Positions 1 to 11,716 of a DNA stretch of 64,000 bases are shown here, piece after piece. The notes beneath the pieces were generated by a model that worked only from the letters and a program-made list of their open reading frames with translations, made no database searches and was not told the origin of the DNA. Each line of letters opens with the position of its first letter. Position 1 is the first letter of the stretch. The position numbers were made by a program, and so were the translations under genes. The DNA is from JBBATK01 sp044228285 (GTDB taxonomy: Bacteria > Bacteroidota > Ignavibacteria > Kapaibacteriales > NICIL-2): NCBI GenBank assembly GCA_044228285.1, contig JBGAVD010000001.1, positions 186,001 through 250,000 on the forward strand, read 5' to 3'.

Positions 1-436
1 GCTGGCAAAAAGAGGAGGGTTGAGAGTCAAAAAGTTGTTCGAGGAGCAAAAAGTGAGAGAGGGATGAGGGAGGAAAACGCGCCAACTTTTTCAGGAGCTC
101 GGAGCAAGAATTTGCACTTTCTCAGACAAAAAGGAGAAAAAATGCAGAAAATAGAAAAATTATTTTTTGCTTGTACAATTGCGAATTGCGAAAAGTCGCG
201 TCGGCATGAAGCACCATCGAAATCGCGCTAAGCTCAGCTAGAGATAGCGAAGTAAGAGACCCTGCAGGCTAGTGTTTATGCGGTCTTCAAAGCAGCTGGA
301 GAGGCAAACTCAAATCATGACTTAGCATTGTTTCAAGAGCATCGTTCCAAATCTCCATGAAAGAGCCGAACAATACGAAGCAAGCCTTTTTCACCCTGAA
401 CTACCTCTTGCTCTGAAAATATTTCTACAAATAAGT

Positions 437-467
437 TTTGCTTTGTTCAGATTCTCCCTTATGTTTG
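437..467 (+). promoter_or_regulatory. Candidate Bacteroidota-type promoter of the rRNA operon
   Basis: TTTG at 437-440, a 19-nt spacer, then TATGTTTG at 460-467 fit the Bacteroidota housekeeping promoter consensus (TTTG, 19-21 nt, TAnnTTTG). Transcription would start near 474, about 105 nt ahead of the 16S gene. The match is seen directly; use by the RNA polymerase is inferred. Confidence 0.5.
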
Positions 468-515
468 TAGCCCCCTCGTGCGCTACGGCAAACGGCGGGG
501 AGAAAACCTAAAAAG

Positions 516-524
516 GTTCTTTGA
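516..524 (+). promoter_or_regulatory. boxA-like antitermination element, leader copy
   Basis: GTTCTTTGA resembles the rRNA boxA (TGCTCTTTAACA in Escherichia coli). The identical nonamer recurs in the 16S-23S spacer at 2319-2327, the two places where rRNA operons usually carry boxA for NusB/NusE-dependent antitermination. Confidence 0.5.
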
Positions 525-539
525 AAACAGGAAGCAGCA
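517..539 (+). other. 16S rRNA processing stem, left arm
   Basis: Bases 524-539 are perfectly complementary to 2088-2103 (16 bp), and 517-522 add further pairs with bases around 2106-2111. The two arms flank 16S and would form the long duplex normally cut by RNase III. Confidence 0.8.
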
Positions 540-580
540 GATAAGTCAATTATTACAATAGCCAAGAAATCAAAATCTTT

Positions 581-2067
<1,487 letters not shown>

Positions 2068-2087
2068 GAGAATATTATATTCGATAG

Positions 2088-2111
2088 TGCTGCTTCCTGT
2101 TTTAGAAGAAC
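2088..2111 (+). other. 16S rRNA processing stem, right arm
   Basis: This segment is the complement of 517-539, with 16 perfect pairs between 2088-2103 and 524-539. It lies 22 nt after the mature 16S end, where the RNase III stem of the precursor is expected. Confidence 0.8.
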
Positions 2112-2122
2112 GTCATTATTTA

Positions 2123-2196
2123 GGATCTGTAGCTCAGTTGGTTAGAGCACACGCCTGATAAGCGTGAGGTCGGTGGTTCAACTCCACTCGGATCCA
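2123..2196 (+). tRNA. tRNA-Ile (GAT)
   Basis: A 74-nt cloverleaf lies in the 16S-23S spacer. The acceptor stem GGATCTG pairs with CGGATCC, the discriminator is A and the anticodon GAT is at 2157-2159. The T-loop GGTTCAAC is normal. CCA is not encoded, so it must be added by the nucleotidyltransferase. Confidence 0.97.
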
Positions 2197-2212
2197 CGTA
2201 CTTACTCGTGTT

Positions 2213-2285
2213 GGGCCCTTAGCTCAATTGGGAGAGCGCCAGATTTGCATTCTGGAGGTTAGCGGTTCGATCCCGCTAGGGTCCA
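2213..2285 (+). tRNA. tRNA-Ala (TGC)
   Basis: A 73-nt cloverleaf follows tRNA-Ile by 16 nt. The acceptor stem GGGCCCT pairs with AGGGTCC, the anticodon TGC is at 2246-2248 and the T-arm contains GGTTCGATCC. CCA is not encoded. The Ile-Ala spacer pair is the common bacterial arrangement. Confidence 0.97.
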
Positions 2286-2318
2286 CGATTAATAGACGTG
2301 CTACAAAAGCTGTTTTTT

Positions 2319-2327
2319 GTTCTTTGA
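2319..2327 (+). promoter_or_regulatory. boxA-like antitermination element, spacer copy
   Basis: GTTCTTTGA repeats the leader element at 516-524 exactly. It lies just ahead of the left arm of the 23S processing stem, matching the spacer boxA position known in other bacteria. Confidence 0.5.
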
Positions 2328-2360
2328 TAATTGAAACGTGTTTTTATTTTGGTGATATCA
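2328..2360 (+). other. 23S rRNA processing stem, left arm
   Basis: This 33-nt segment pairs with 5218-5250: 31 Watson-Crick pairs, one G-U pair and one mismatch. Weaker pairing continues inward, for example a run near 2382-2391 with an ATTTATTTAT segment near 5189-5198. It should be the RNase III processing stalk of 23S. Confidence 0.85.
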
Positions 2361-2394
2361 CTACGTGATATCAAGTGTTCCTGTAAATAAATCA

Positions 2395-5186
<2,792 letters not shown>

Positions 5187-5217
5187 ATATTTATTTATAT
5201 GAGCACTTCACAGACGT

Positions 5218-5250
5218 TGATATCACCAAAATAAGAACACGATTCAATTA
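5218..5250 (+). other. 23S rRNA processing stem, right arm
   Basis: This is the complement of 2328-2360 (31 of 33 Watson-Crick pairs plus one G-U). It lies between 23S and 5S. Confidence 0.85.
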
Positions 5251-5282
5251 TACGGACCTCGGTCCTGAATCTAAGACCCATT

Positions 5283-5402
5283 ATCTTGGTGACAAGAGCG
5301 CGGGGGCAACACCTCTTCCCATTCCGAACAGAGCAGTTAAGCCCCGTTGCGCCGATGGTACTGCTAGGGCAACCTTGTGGGAGAGTAGGTAGTCGCCAAG
5401 TT
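5283..5402 (+). rRNA. rrf: 5S ribosomal RNA
   Basis: About 118 nt. Helix I is formed by 5285-5293 with 5392-5400, nine pairs. The conserved CCGAACAGAG-type loop and the GGGAGAGTAGGT segment are present. It is the last gene of the operon and sits about 10 nt ahead of the terminator. Confidence 0.95.
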
Positions 5403-5410
5403 TATTTGCA

Positions 5411-5445
5411 AAAAGCCTTCAGAGCTTAACTCTGAAGGCTTTTTT
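5411..5445 (+). terminator. Rho-independent terminator of the rRNA operon
   Basis: AAAAGCCTTCAGAG (5411-5424) pairs perfectly with 5430-5443 around a 5-nt loop, and the descending arm ends in a run of six T. This is a strong intrinsic terminator directly after 5S. Confidence 0.95.
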
Positions 5446-5762
5446 GCGTTCTACGCATAGCCTCGTTTCTTAGTCGAAAATCCTCCTCTGTTCTTTCGAA
5501 CGAGCATGCGCCCAGTTTACTTGGTCTATGTGAGAAATGTCTCCGATCTGTTTTATGTGTTGTAAACGAACGATCCCAATCGTAGTTTGTTCTATCGAGC
5601 GCTCGGTAGCTTGATTCGGTTGCTTGATGTCGCTGAACCTAGATATCGTGATGAAAGTCCACTGGTGCACGTCATTTGCAATGTCCTTCTAACAATACTG
5701 CATCGTTGACTATCAACTACCGATCTCTCTTCTACCACAACTTCAACTAAGTCTCCTTCGCC
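5446..5762. other. Intergenic, nothing recognised
   Basis: About 317 bases between the rRNA terminator and the AHSA1-type gene. Only a short open frame on the minus strand is present, with no ribosome site or family resemblance. A small inverted repeat, GTTGA-CTA-TCAAC, lies near 5706. Confidence 0.6.
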
Positions 5763-6263
5763 ATGTCTACAGAAACTATTACCTCTTCAAACCCTCAAAC
5801 TCACACCTTCACTGTTGTCCGTGAATATGATGCGGATCTCGAACTCGTGTGGAAAGCCCATACCAGTCCGGAAATGCTCGATCAATGGTGGGGTCCTAAA
5901 CCTTGGAGAGCGAAAACTTCATCGCTGGAACTGCGTCCCGGCGGACACTGGGTCTACTGCATGGTCGGTCCGCAAGACGAACATCACTGGGCAACCATGG
6001 AGTATATCACTATTGACCCACTGAAAAGTTTCGAGGCTGTCGACTCTTTCACCGACGAACACGGTACTGTTAACCCAGAGCTGCCAATCTCCAAAGGAAG
6101 AATGTCCTTTACGAATGATGGTCGCTACACCCGCGTTGAATGGACAAGCGTTTACCAAAGCGCAGAAGACCTGCAGACGATCCTCAGCATGGGAATGGAG
6201 CAAGGTATCCGCATTTGTATTGATCAACTGGTAGCTCTGCTCGCCACGCTACAACAGCACTAA
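5763..6263 (+). CDS. SRPBCC / AHSA1-type protein
   Basis: This 166-residue protein has the START/Bet v1-like fold signature of the AHSA1 (activator of Hsp90 ATPase homologue 1-like) family: an N-terminal FTVVREYDAD strand, then WKAHTSPEMLDQWWGP, and a GGHWVY motif in the middle. Such small bacterial proteins probably bind a hydrophobic ligand; the ligand here is unknown. The ATG is used although no clear Shine-Dalgarno is visible. It faces the HxlR regulator gene convergently, and AHSA1 and HxlR/ArsR-type regulators are often neighbours. Function beyond the fold is inference. Confidence 0.85.
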   Translation: MSTETITSSNPQTHTFTVVREYDADLELVWKAHTSPEMLDQWWGPKPWRAKTSSLELRPGGHWVYCMVGPQDEHHWATMEYITIDPLKSFEAVDSFTDEHGTVNPELPISKGRMSFTNDGRYTRVEWTSVYQSAEDLQTILSMGMEQGIRICIDQLVALLATLQQH

Positions 6264-6464
6264 GATGAACAGCCGTGAATAGGCGAACAAGGGTTCAATA
6301 AACTCGTGCTGAGTGAAGAGTGCTAAATCCCACGGGTCTGAAGACTGCGGTAGTCTGTCTCGTATGAAGTAGACTCGAGGCAATGTCTGTGAGGTTTAGG
6401 TACAGCTCAATACCACGAGAAACAAGCATTGGCTCGACCAATTGTTCGTCTGCTCTCATTAGTA

Positions 6465-6815
6465 TTACTTTCCGAGTATCACCTTTCGATGATTCATACC
6501 CCAATCATGCAGAACCTGTATGACTGGCTGTAAACTATCGGCATAAGGTGTAAGCGCGTAGCTGATCGAGATCGGGCGCCCCTCCTCAACCTTGCGAGTG
6601 ATCAACTTGTGCTCCTCCAAATCCTTTAACTCCTTCGCCAACACTTTTGAGCTAATCTTCATCAAGCTCCTCTCAATCTCACCAAACCGATGATGACCGT
6701 TCATGATCGATAGAAGTATCATCATCTTCCACTTTCCACTTATCACATCCAAGGCATCGCGAATCGGTAGCATACGCTTGTCGCATTCAGCCAACTCAAC
6801 ATTCTGTTGCATCAT
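6465..6815 (-). CDS. HxlR-family winged-helix transcriptional regulator
   Basis: The 116-residue product has the HxlR/YodB pattern: an N-terminal cysteine (Cys11), LDVISGKWKMMILLSIMNG, RFGEIERSLMKISSKVLAKEL and a wing with PISISYALT. These factors act as dimers and many sense electrophiles or oxidants through that cysteine. I chose the ATG at 6815, preceded by AGGA 8 nt upstream, over a TTG 16 codons earlier. It is divergent from the DoxX-dioxygenase pair, and a perfect palindrome at 6904-6921 lies between them, so control of both directions is likely. The sensing chemistry is inferred from the family. Confidence 0.9.
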   Translation of the reverse strand: MMQQNVELAECDKRMLPIRDALDVISGKWKMMILLSIMNGHHRFGEIERSLMKISSKVLAKELKDLEEHKLITRKVEEGRPISISYALTPYADSLQPVIQVLHDWGMNHRKVILGK

Positions 6816-6903
6816 CTCTGCTATCCTGTAGGTAAGTGCTTTCTTCCGGGTAAGTAGCCCCAAATGCTACGCTAATGTCTGTAGCTGAGCGTCAACATAC
6901 AAG

Positions 6904-6921
6904 TTAATGTTGTAACATTAA
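6904..6921. promoter_or_regulatory. Perfect palindrome, probable HxlR operator
   Basis: TTAATGTT-GT-AACATTAA is an 8-bp perfect inverted repeat with a 2-bp centre. It sits between the divergent HxlR gene and the DoxX gene, 38 bp ahead of the latter. HxlR dimers bind such symmetric AT-rich sites, so it is the best candidate operator here. Confidence 0.6.
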
Positions 6922-6958
6922 ACTGGAATTTCTCTCAATACTCACTTACACTAACTGT

Positions 6959-7381
6959 ATGACATCGAATGCTCCTCTTGCACATAGCTCTAAAGGGCTC
7001 AACATCGGACTCTGGATCGCGCAAGTAGTCCTTGCAGCTATGTACCTCATGGCTGGCGTGATGAAGTCCACGACTCCTATCGAACAGTTACATGCCACAA
7101 TGCCCTGGACAAATCTGCTTCCGGAACTCATGATTCGCTTTATCGGCATTTCAGAATTCGTTGGAGCACTAGGCTTGCTGCTGCCTGCTTTGCTGCGCAT
7201 CAAACCAACACTGACTCCACTCGCAGCGCTAGGTTTGACCATCATCCAAGGTCTTGCTTTTGCGCTTCACTTCAGTCAGGGCGAGATGAACGTCCTAGGT
7301 GTTAATATTGTCTTCGCAGCCTTGTCAACGTTCATCTGGTGGGGCCGATCAAAACGCGCAATCATTTATCCAAAGAGCTAA
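6959..7381 (+). CDS. DoxX-family membrane protein
   Basis: A 140-residue protein with four hydrophobic segments (about 16-36, 56-76, 80-102 and 108-128) and the DoxX pattern YLMAGVMKS in the first helix. DoxX-like proteins are quinone-associated or redox-linked integral membrane proteins of varied function. The downstream dioxygenase gene starts 21 bp later, so the two are probably one transcript. The palindrome upstream suggests HxlR control. The exact substrate is unknown. Confidence 0.85.
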   Translation: MTSNAPLAHSSKGLNIGLWIAQVVLAAMYLMAGVMKSTTPIEQLHATMPWTNLLPELMIRFIGISEFVGALGLLLPALLRIKPTLTPLAALGLTIIQGLAFALHFSQGEMNVLGVNIVFAALSTFIWWGRSKRAIIYPKS

Positions 7382-7402
7382 TCAACAAGAGCGATAAAAC
7401 GT

Positions 7403-8308
7403 ATGAATCGCAGAAACTTTCTTTCTGGCATCGCTGCCTTCAGCACTATGAACACTCTACGAGACTTCCATAGCTACACGGAAACACTGCCTACTCAAAA
7501 TGCAGTGCTACCAGTCCTTTTCACCTCGCATGGTAATCCAATGGATATACCGATGAGTCGTGAGCAACGCCCCTTCTGGGCTACGCTTCTTGAGCTAGGG
7601 AAGAAGCTTCGTTCGAACTATGACATACGTGCAACAGTTGTGGTCAGTGCTCACTGGTGTACCAAGGGCACACTTGTGAACGTTTCACCACAACAAGAAC
7701 AGATTTTCGATTATTACAATTTCCCTAAGGAATACTATGAAGTCTACTATAAAGCCAAGGGAGCTCCAGACGTTGCACATGAACTGAAAGGGCTTGTGCC
7801 TAGCTTACAGGAAACAACCGAGTGGGGACTTGATCACGGCGCATGGCCCATGCTCATGCACCTCTTCCCCAAAGCTGATATGCCTGTTTTTCAGCTTAGC
7901 CTTGACTACTATGCCAAGCCAAGCTATCACTACGAGCTTGCAAAGCAACTCCAAAGTCTGCGCTCGAAAGGAGTGCTGATCATTGGTAGTGGCTCGTTGA
8001 TTCATAACCTGCGTTTGGCTAGTCAGAAGTTCATGAAGAATGACATGACTCCCTATGGCTGGGAAGCTGAGTACGATCTTTGGATTAAGAAGCAGATCGA
8101 TTCGCGAAACATCGCGAATATTCTGAACTACGAACACAGTCATAAACTTGGGACTCTCGCTGCACCCACACCCGACCATTTCGTGCCTGTTCTGTACAGC
8201 CTGGGCTTGATGAATGCTAAGGATGATATTCGCTACTTCTACGAAGGTGGACCCACCATTCCAGCCTTCAGCGAACGGAGCTTTATCATCGGTGCGAATG
8301 GACTCTAA
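7403..8308 (+). CDS. DODA-type class III extradiol ring-opening dioxygenase, exported form
   Basis: The 301-residue protein carries the LigB/YgiD (4,5-DOPA extradiol dioxygenase) motifs in order: TSHGNP (His43), SAHW (His84), WGLDHGAW (His145), GSGSLIHNL (His201) and PTPDHF (His259). These histidines form the metal site and active site. Members cleave catechol rings, although several bind zinc and their true substrate is unclear. The N-terminus MNRRNFLSGIAAF resembles a Tat-type signal, unusual for YgiD proteins, which are normally cytoplasmic. It sits 21 bp after the DoxX gene. Family assignment is firm; substrate and export are inferred. Confidence 0.88.
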   Translation: MNRRNFLSGIAAFSTMNTLRDFHSYTETLPTQNAVLPVLFTSHGNPMDIPMSREQRPFWATLLELGKKLRSNYDIRATVVVSAHWCTKGTLVNVSPQQEQIFDYYNFPKEYYEVYYKAKGAPDVAHELKGLVPSLQETTEWGLDHGAWPMLMHLFPKADMPVFQLSLDYYAKPSYHYELAKQLQSLRSKGVLIIGSGSLIHNLRLASQKFMKNDMTPYGWEAEYDLWIKKQIDSRNIANILNYEHSHKLGTLAAPTPDHFVPVLYSLGLMNAKDDIRYFYEGGPTIPAFSERSFIIGANGL

Positions 8309-8336
8309 TCTCCAGATCGAAGGGTATCCAAACACT

Positions 8337-8400
8337 TGCTTCTTTGAGCACAGCCAACCTTGCGAACGCTGCTAGTTGGCTTGGAGCAGCGTCCTCAAAG
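8337..8400. repeat. Imperfect direct repeat, copy 1
   Basis: It shares TCTTTGAGCA, CTTGCGAAC and a CTAG-centred segment in the same order with 8551-8620. Copies are about 210 bp apart and have diverged by substitutions and one insertion. No function is evident. Confidence 0.5.
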
Positions 8401-8487
8401 GCAAACCTGGCCTACCCTGGTCTTCGCTTCTTCAGATGTTTATCTCACATACTACGCTGCGTAATCGCGCTTGAGATTTTTGAGTAT

Positions 8488-8506
8488 GCAGCAGCTTCGC
8501 TGCTGC
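8488..8506. repeat. Intergenic hairpin, TTC-loop type
   Basis: GCAGCAGC-TTC-GCTGCTGC forms an 8-bp stem with a TTC loop. It belongs with similar intergenic hairpins at 17818, 17918, 31220, 37841, 44058 and 55050. Confidence 0.55.
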
Positions 8507-8550
8507 TTTAGCCCTCAACGACGATGATAGCTTTGGTAATGAAGATTGCG

Positions 8551-8620
8551 TGCTCTTTGAGCAGCATATGACAAGACAGCCCTTGCGAACATTACTAGCT
8601 AGCTCTGGTGTCATCAAGCG
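8551..8620. repeat. Imperfect direct repeat, copy 2
   Basis: Partner of 8337-8400. The conserved blocks are TCTTTGAGCA, CTTGCGAAC and a CTAG-containing stretch. Confidence 0.5.
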
Positions 8621-8812
8621 GTATGAGACCTAAGTACTGTGGTCCTTGGTCTAGACATGCAGCCCTTAACGTATCGTATGATGGGAGGAAAGCGCGTTGT
8701 GTTGAAGTTCAAGAGATCTACTTTTCCTTTCCTTCGCATACAAGAAATAGGACTCGTATTTTTACGTCTAGTGATTTTCAAGTGGGTCAACCAACGTTGC
8801 AGATAGAGGACC

Positions 8813-9661
8813 ATGAAGTCGTCATCAACATTCCTAATTCTTCTTACAGTCGTCAGCTTCGTATCGACAAATCTAGTAGCACAGGACTATCTTGATGCCG
8901 AGCGCAAGTATATGGTGCTTGGTGGTACATCATCTGATAAAGACTACGGAACCACAAAACGCAAAGCGATCAAGATCGGATCTCGTGTAGCTATTGGACC
9001 CTTTCTCAATAGTTTGGTCCCAGAGAACGGGTCGAAGATCAAGGTTCGTGGTCTGCAAGACCTGAGCGACAAAAGCCCGGGTTTGCTGAAGCTGCGTCTA
9101 GGCTTTGAACAATCGAGCGACAGTATCACGCTTTTCTTCTTAGTGAGTGCCTATGAGGCACCCATGGCTCCGATGGGATTTCGGTGCAAGACATTGAGCG
9201 ACCTCAATCAAGCAAAGAGCCCTATCTCGAACGAGCCTTCTGCTAGGCTTCGAAGCTGCAGCCAATCCGTGTTTGCAGCGAATGACTCGATGCTTCGTCT
9301 GAGTTTTGGAGCACTGCCAAAGCCAGAACAGCTCCCTCAGCTTCACGCAAACATCGACTCAGTTCGTTTGCAGCTGAAAGCTCGTGTGTCACAACAATGT
9401 TGGGATGCTTTATCTGCTAGTTCTGAACTGAGTATATCTCTTCTTGTAAACTGCAACGCCTTAGCCGGTAACTACCGTGTTATGACAAAGATGGAGTCTG
9501 CACAACAGGCGTGCACGCAAGAGATTGAGGGCATTCTCAATGCACTCGATATTGAGTGGAGTGCCGCAACCCAAAGCAACAGATCCGTTGATTGTTATCA
9601 AGTGTTGTACCTGCACTTTCATCGAGATGGAAGGCTTGATCTTCGCAGTTCTCAAAACTGA
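8813..9661 (+). CDS. Exported protein of unknown function
   Basis: I do not recognise this 282-residue protein. It has a clear signal peptide (hydrophobic residues about 6-20, likely cleavage after VAQ at 22-24). The rest is soluble, with four cysteines within about 124-207 and a further pair near 214 and 235, suggesting disulfides in an exported protein. The C-terminal part ends with YQVLYLHFHRDGRLDLRS, which looks like a final beta-hairpin. There is no type IX sorting domain. AGAGGA just ahead of the ATG may serve as ribosome site. The flanking genes give no functional hint. Confidence 0.75.
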   Translation: MKSSSTFLILLTVVSFVSTNLVAQDYLDAERKYMVLGGTSSDKDYGTTKRKAIKIGSRVAIGPFLNSLVPENGSKIKVRGLQDLSDKSPGLLKLRLGFEQSSDSITLFFLVSAYEAPMAPMGFRCKTLSDLNQAKSPISNEPSARLRSCSQSVFAANDSMLRLSFGALPKPEQLPQLHANIDSVRLQLKARVSQQCWDALSASSELSISLLVNCNALAGNYRVMTKMESAQQACTQEIEGILNALDIEWSAATQSNRSVDCYQVLYLHFHRDGRLDLRSSQN

Positions 9662-9983
9662 GAATTCGTGTTTCATCTGAGAAGACGCGAAGCATCATCA
9701 CTAACAAACTGTACGTTCATTGATCTGAAGATGAGCCACAACAGGGACCCTCACCCTGGCGTTCAAGGACCCCGAATGCCGCTGCAGCCCGCAAGCACTC
9801 AGGCTTTGTGAGTGCCAACAAAAAATAAAGTTGCATTCTTCCTGAAACCAAATACCACCTTTCGTTGTCTATGCAAATGAGGGCAGTATCAATGCTCTCT
9901 AACGGCAATGAGAGCAGACTCTCTCTCCTTAGAAATAGAAAAGCGTCACGGATCTACCACTGTTCACCTTGGAGGATTACGCT
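9662..9983. other. Intergenic, weak hairpin only
   Basis: About 320 bases with no supported gene. A GCACTCA/TGAGTGC inverted repeat near 9794-9813 forms a 7-bp stem. It lacks a T tract and may or may not act as a transcription signal for the preceding gene. Confidence 0.5.
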
Positions 9984-10697
9984 ATGAGACATCTAGGTAT
10001 TGAGGATTTTAGTTCGCCTATCGACGACCTCGAGAAGAAACAATATGCCATCCTAAGTGCTTTGCAACAGCGACGAGAGGAGTTCGCTCATACTCGACTC
10101 TTTCCCAGCTTTGCGGAGCTCATGGACCTTGCACACACACTGCATCAGCTCGTTGAGAATCGCAACGACCTTGCAGCAAAGCTCCCACGAAGACTGAAAG
10201 ATGTTGATTGGGATAAGAAAGAGCTTGTGTTTGAGCTTAATAACAACGACACACCAGATCTTGAACGCATGTTTGAACTTTGTGCCTGGGCTTTGCCACA
10301 CATCGTCGACACACTTGATGAAGGAAAAGCAGTCTATGACTTTGTGGAAGAGAACGTCGAAGTAGAAGGTGTAGGAATTATGCCTATCTATACGGGCGAA
10401 GGATACTTCTTCGTACCCGAGCACCGTGCTCACATCCTGCACATTCTGCGATATGAACTGTCGATGCTGCACAGTGAAGGACATAACTTCCAAGCAATGA
10501 AGACCAGAGAGTTACATCAACTTCAAGAGTCTCGACTGCACTTAGATCCTCAACAACTCAAGCTCAGCATTATTAGCGAGCATCAAGAGCTGCCAAACCC
10601 TGCGACCTTTGTCGTGGAAACAGACTTGGATTTCCCATACACAGAAACAATCTTGCCCGTTGTAAAACGGAAGCTTCTCAATCAACTCATCTCCTAA
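9984..10697 (+). CDS. Conserved-looking protein of unknown function
   Basis: The 237-residue soluble protein is acidic and mostly helical, with no signal peptide or membrane segment. The ATG at 9984 is preceded by GGAGG eight bases upstream, which favours it over an in-frame TTG at 9969. Recognisable texture includes a DTLDEGKAVYDFVEENVEVEGVG segment and IMPIYTGEGYFFVPEHRA in the centre, which reads like a beta-strand region. I know no family that fits. It is a single-gene unit closed by a terminator at 10721. Confidence 0.8.
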   Translation: MRHLGIEDFSSPIDDLEKKQYAILSALQQRREEFAHTRLFPSFAELMDLAHTLHQLVENRNDLAAKLPRRLKDVDWDKKELVFELNNNDTPDLERMFELCAWALPHIVDTLDEGKAVYDFVEENVEVEGVGIMPIYTGEGYFFVPEHRAHILHILRYELSMLHSEGHNFQAMKTRELHQLQESRLHLDPQQLKLSIISEHQELPNPATFVVETDLDFPYTETILPVVKRKLLNQLIS

Positions 10698-10720
10698 GCA
10701 CGCCCCCGCAGTGCATTCAC

Positions 10721-10755
10721 AAGAAAGCCTGTTGATTCAACAGGCTTTCTTTTTA
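10721..10755 (+). terminator. Rho-independent terminator
   Basis: AGAAAGCCTGTTGA pairs with TCAACAGGCTTTCT around a tiny loop and is followed by a T run to 10754. It closes the preceding gene. Confidence 0.92.
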
Positions 10756-11165
10756 TGAGTGATACAGATGACTATATCTATCAAGATTGAGCCCAGCAGC
10801 CGAACCTGACTTCCTGAGCCCAACGGTGTTTTACCTCCTGCAAAACATCGACTCAGCGCTCAAACCTTGTGAACGACTGCCGAAGCCTTCAAGAACAAGT
10901 TGTGTTGCATAGCGTCATGCGTAAGCGATTCTCCCTAGTGCCTTCTGCCATTGGCGCTCCATTGAACGAGGAAGTGAGATTGACGGACCAGACAATAAAT
11001 GACGTGTACTGGTGTCTTGAGAGTACAGTACACAAGCCTTCAACACAGCTGCACATCAGTAACATTTGTTCCAGAATAGGTCACTGAGGAGCGCTATGTT
11101 TGAGGAACAATCGACAGTCCACAAAGCATCGATCATGTCCTCGATGCTCTCAACAAGAGGCACTT
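10756..11165. other. Intergenic region upstream of the redox operon, with inverted repeats
   Basis: Short open frames here lack support. Two inverted repeats stand out: GTGTACTG (11004-11011) with CAGTACAC (11026-11033), and AGCATCGA (11125-11132) with TCGATGCT (11141-11148). The second lies 17 bp ahead of the DUF6132-like start and could be an operator or leader hairpin. Confidence 0.5.
11125..11148. promoter_or_regulatory. Inverted repeat ahead of the redox operon
   Basis: AGCATCGA and TCGATGCT are perfect 8-bp inverted arms around TCATGTCC. The position just upstream of the first gene suggests regulation, but the binding factor is unknown. Confidence 0.4.
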
Positions 11166-11423
11166 ATGATTCAGTCATTCCTCGTCAAGTACCGTCTGGT
11201 TCTCCTTGGCGTCCTTCTCGGTTCGGTTGCCGGATACGCATGGTACCTCCAGGTAGGTTGTCCAGACGGCAGCTGTCCTATAACCTCGCACCCGCTGAGA
11301 TCAACTGCCTACGGTGCTCTGGTCGGAGCGCTCTTTGCGCACTCCTTTATGAAGAAGGATCCTGAGCCCCAAACAGTGCTGATCGATAAAGAATCTCGTT
11401 CTGCTCAAAAGGAACAAGAATGA
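11166..11423 (+). CDS. DUF6132-like small membrane protein
   Basis: An 85-residue protein with a first membrane helix at about 9-29, the motif GCPDGSCPIT (Cys32 and Cys37), and a second helix at about 48-62. This CxxxxCPIT pattern between two helices is typical of the small membrane proteins annotated DUF6132, often beside thioredoxins and rhodaneses. The start was set at 11166 because AGAGG precedes it at good spacing and the family begins close to the first helix. Its stop overlaps the next start by 4 bp (ATGA). Confidence 0.78.
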   Translation: MIQSFLVKYRLVLLGVLLGSVAGYAWYLQVGCPDGSCPITSHPLRSTAYGALVGALFAHSFMKKDPEPQTVLIDKESRSAQKEQE

Positions 11424-11710
11424 GTGGCATCATGACTTCAATCTTGCAACGCGTGACTATGCCCTGGACCTTTCAACGACTACTCTATGTAGCCTTAGGC
11501 TCTTGGATGGTTGTCCAATCAATTGCTGATGGACAATGGAGTTGGAGCATCTTTGGTGCATACTTCGCATCCATGGGTATTTTTTCCTTTGGCTGCGCAG
11601 CTGGCTGTGGTGTACCTATGCGTCACGATCAAGTTGCCTCTTTGGAGGAGCCAGAATTTCATGTTATCCAACAAAGCGAGAATACAAAAGCAATACCAAC
11701 ACACAACTAG
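11420..11710 (+). CDS. Small membrane protein of the redox operon
   Basis: A 96-residue protein with two hydrophobic segments (about 20-36 and 41-62), then FGCAAGCGVPM with two cysteines at the end of the second helix. It resembles the short YgaP-transmembrane/DUF2892-like proteins that accompany rhodanese and thioredoxin genes. It overlaps the previous gene by 4 bp and precedes the thioredoxin by 6 bp, so translation is probably coupled. Function is unknown; handling of sulfur or thiols at the membrane is inference. Confidence 0.75.
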   Translation: MSGIMTSILQRVTMPWTFQRLLYVALGSWMVVQSIADGQWSWSIFGAYFASMGIFSFGCAAGCGVPMRHDQVASLEEPEFHVIQQSENTKAIPTHN

Positions 11711-11716
11711 TACATC

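Larger units (their letters stand above)
1..580. other. rRNA operon upstream and leader region, no protein gene
   Basis: No convincing coding frame is present. The stretch ends at the 16S gene and holds a candidate promoter, a boxA-like element and the left arm of the 16S processing stem, listed separately. The first 430 bases show purine-rich, low-complexity sequence and nothing I recognise. Confidence 0.7.
8309..8812. other. Intergenic with a diverged direct repeat and a hairpin
   Basis: No gene is supported. It contains an inverted repeat AGCCAAC/GTTGGCT (8352-8358 with 8375-8381), a hairpin of the dispersed TTC-loop type at 8488-8506, and two imperfect copies of a roughly 65-bp sequence at 8337-8400 and 8551-8620. 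Confidence 0.6.

Noticed and set aside
10869..11087. 72-codon open frame before the redox operon
   Set aside because: Unsupported start, and it overlaps inverted repeats typical of a regulatory region.
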